From Aphrophora alni (taxonomy: Eukaryota > Arthropoda > Insecta > Hemiptera > Aphrophoridae), in the NCBI GenBank assembly GCA_963513935.1, contig OY740777.1, positions 15,735,092-15,799,091 on the forward strand: a stretch of 64,000 nt of DNA. Direction: 5' to 3'. Below the pieces are notes generated by a model that did not search any database, had not been told where the DNA came from, and was given only the letters and a program-made list of their open reading frames with translations. The translations under genes were made by a program, and so were the position numbers. Positions 63,900 to 64,000 of this stretch are shown piece after piece. Numbering within the stretch: position 1 is the stretch's first letter; every line of letters begins with the position of its first letter.

Positions 63900-63955
63900 T
63901 TATTGTGGGATGGTGCTTTCTGGTATTGGTCTTTCGCACATCCTCGCCAGAAACG
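63900..63955 (-). CDS. Mlc1: Terminal exon E7 of a third light-chain gene, copy C
   Basis: A clean acceptor TGTATTTTTTCAG (ending at 63956) is followed by a phase-1 exon. With the split C of an E5-type exon it reads PFLARMCERPIPESTIPQ and stop TAA (63902-63900). The PFLARMC start is the alternative C-terminal exon type of insect alkali light chains, and it would follow a ...GFIPYE exon directly. The rest of this gene must lie beyond the right edge. Because it is on the same strand and about 15.6 kb upstream of copy B E1, it marks a third tandem copy. It cannot be the last exon of copy B, since it lies upstream of it. The 18-residue tail differs completely from the 12-residue tail of copy B E6. 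Confidence 0.75.
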
Positions 63956-64000
63956 CTGAAAAAATACACACAAACAGTATATGAGACAATGTAAATTAGT

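Noticed and set aside
63900..63955. This exon as the alternative last exon of copy B
   Set aside because: It lies upstream of copy B's first exon on the same strand, so it must end a different gene unless trans-splicing is invoked.

Overview
The window is nuclear DNA from an animal, most likely an insect. It is strongly AT-rich, its genes are split by introns of 1.7 to 5 kb or more with GT/AG borders, and it holds long (TA)n and (GA)n tracts, mariner-like transposons, decayed LINEs and short CCTAA (insect-type telomeric) blocks. No bacterial, viral or organelle features were seen. The order cannot be fixed from this sequence; a hemipteran-like genome is only a guess.

The one gene system I can identify is a head-to-tail array of muscle myosin essential (alkali) light-chain genes, all on the minus strand. 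Copy A (left) has coding exons at 6859-6886, 2074-2211 and 193-360 and runs off the left edge; its likely start exon, ending in ATG before a donor, is at about 17665. Copy B (centre) is complete: exons at about 48257, 45441-45474, 40241-40381, 36184-36351, 31969-32055 and 29782-29826 encode a 156-residue protein. Copy C (right) is seen only through its last exon at 63900-63955, which carries the other type of light-chain C-terminus. The intron phases agree across copies, and A and B match at 34 of 56 residues in the 168-nt exon. Exons are called E1 (ends in ATG), E2, E3, E4, E5, E6 (terminal, with stop) and E7 (alternative terminal).

Region by region: 1-18 kb is copy A, with a retained fragment duplication of an exon-intron border (1.9-2.1 kb), a fold-back repeat between two TA arrays (5.7-6.7 kb), a LINE tail (8.1-8.6 kb), and a four-unit degenerate tandem array (14.2-17.7 kb) whose last unit holds the putative start exon. 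18-29.8 kb is spacer, with a possible copy B terminal exon (22.8 kb), a 1.6-kb purine-only tract built from a 0.7-kb duplication (24.7-26.35 kb) and a mariner-like element ending about 28 bp from copy B exon E6. 29.8-48.3 kb is copy B, its introns filled by dispersed repeats, a 21-bp minisatellite, a 119-bp hairpin and a large fold-back element. 48.3-64 kb is the copy B promoter region and the spacer to copy C. It holds an inverted LINE-tail pair, a second mariner-like element with about 250-bp inverted ends, two possible plus-strand exons (54.4 and 57.8 kb), and a 14-bp minisatellite with 56-bp higher-order periodicity.

The three light chains would do the same kind of work: binding the myosin lever arm. 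Tandem copies with different N- and C-termini suggest muscle-type or stage specialisation, which would be an alternative or addition to the single alternatively spliced Mlc1 gene of Drosophila. Most of the remaining sequence is intronic or intergenic repeat DNA with no coding signal I could support.
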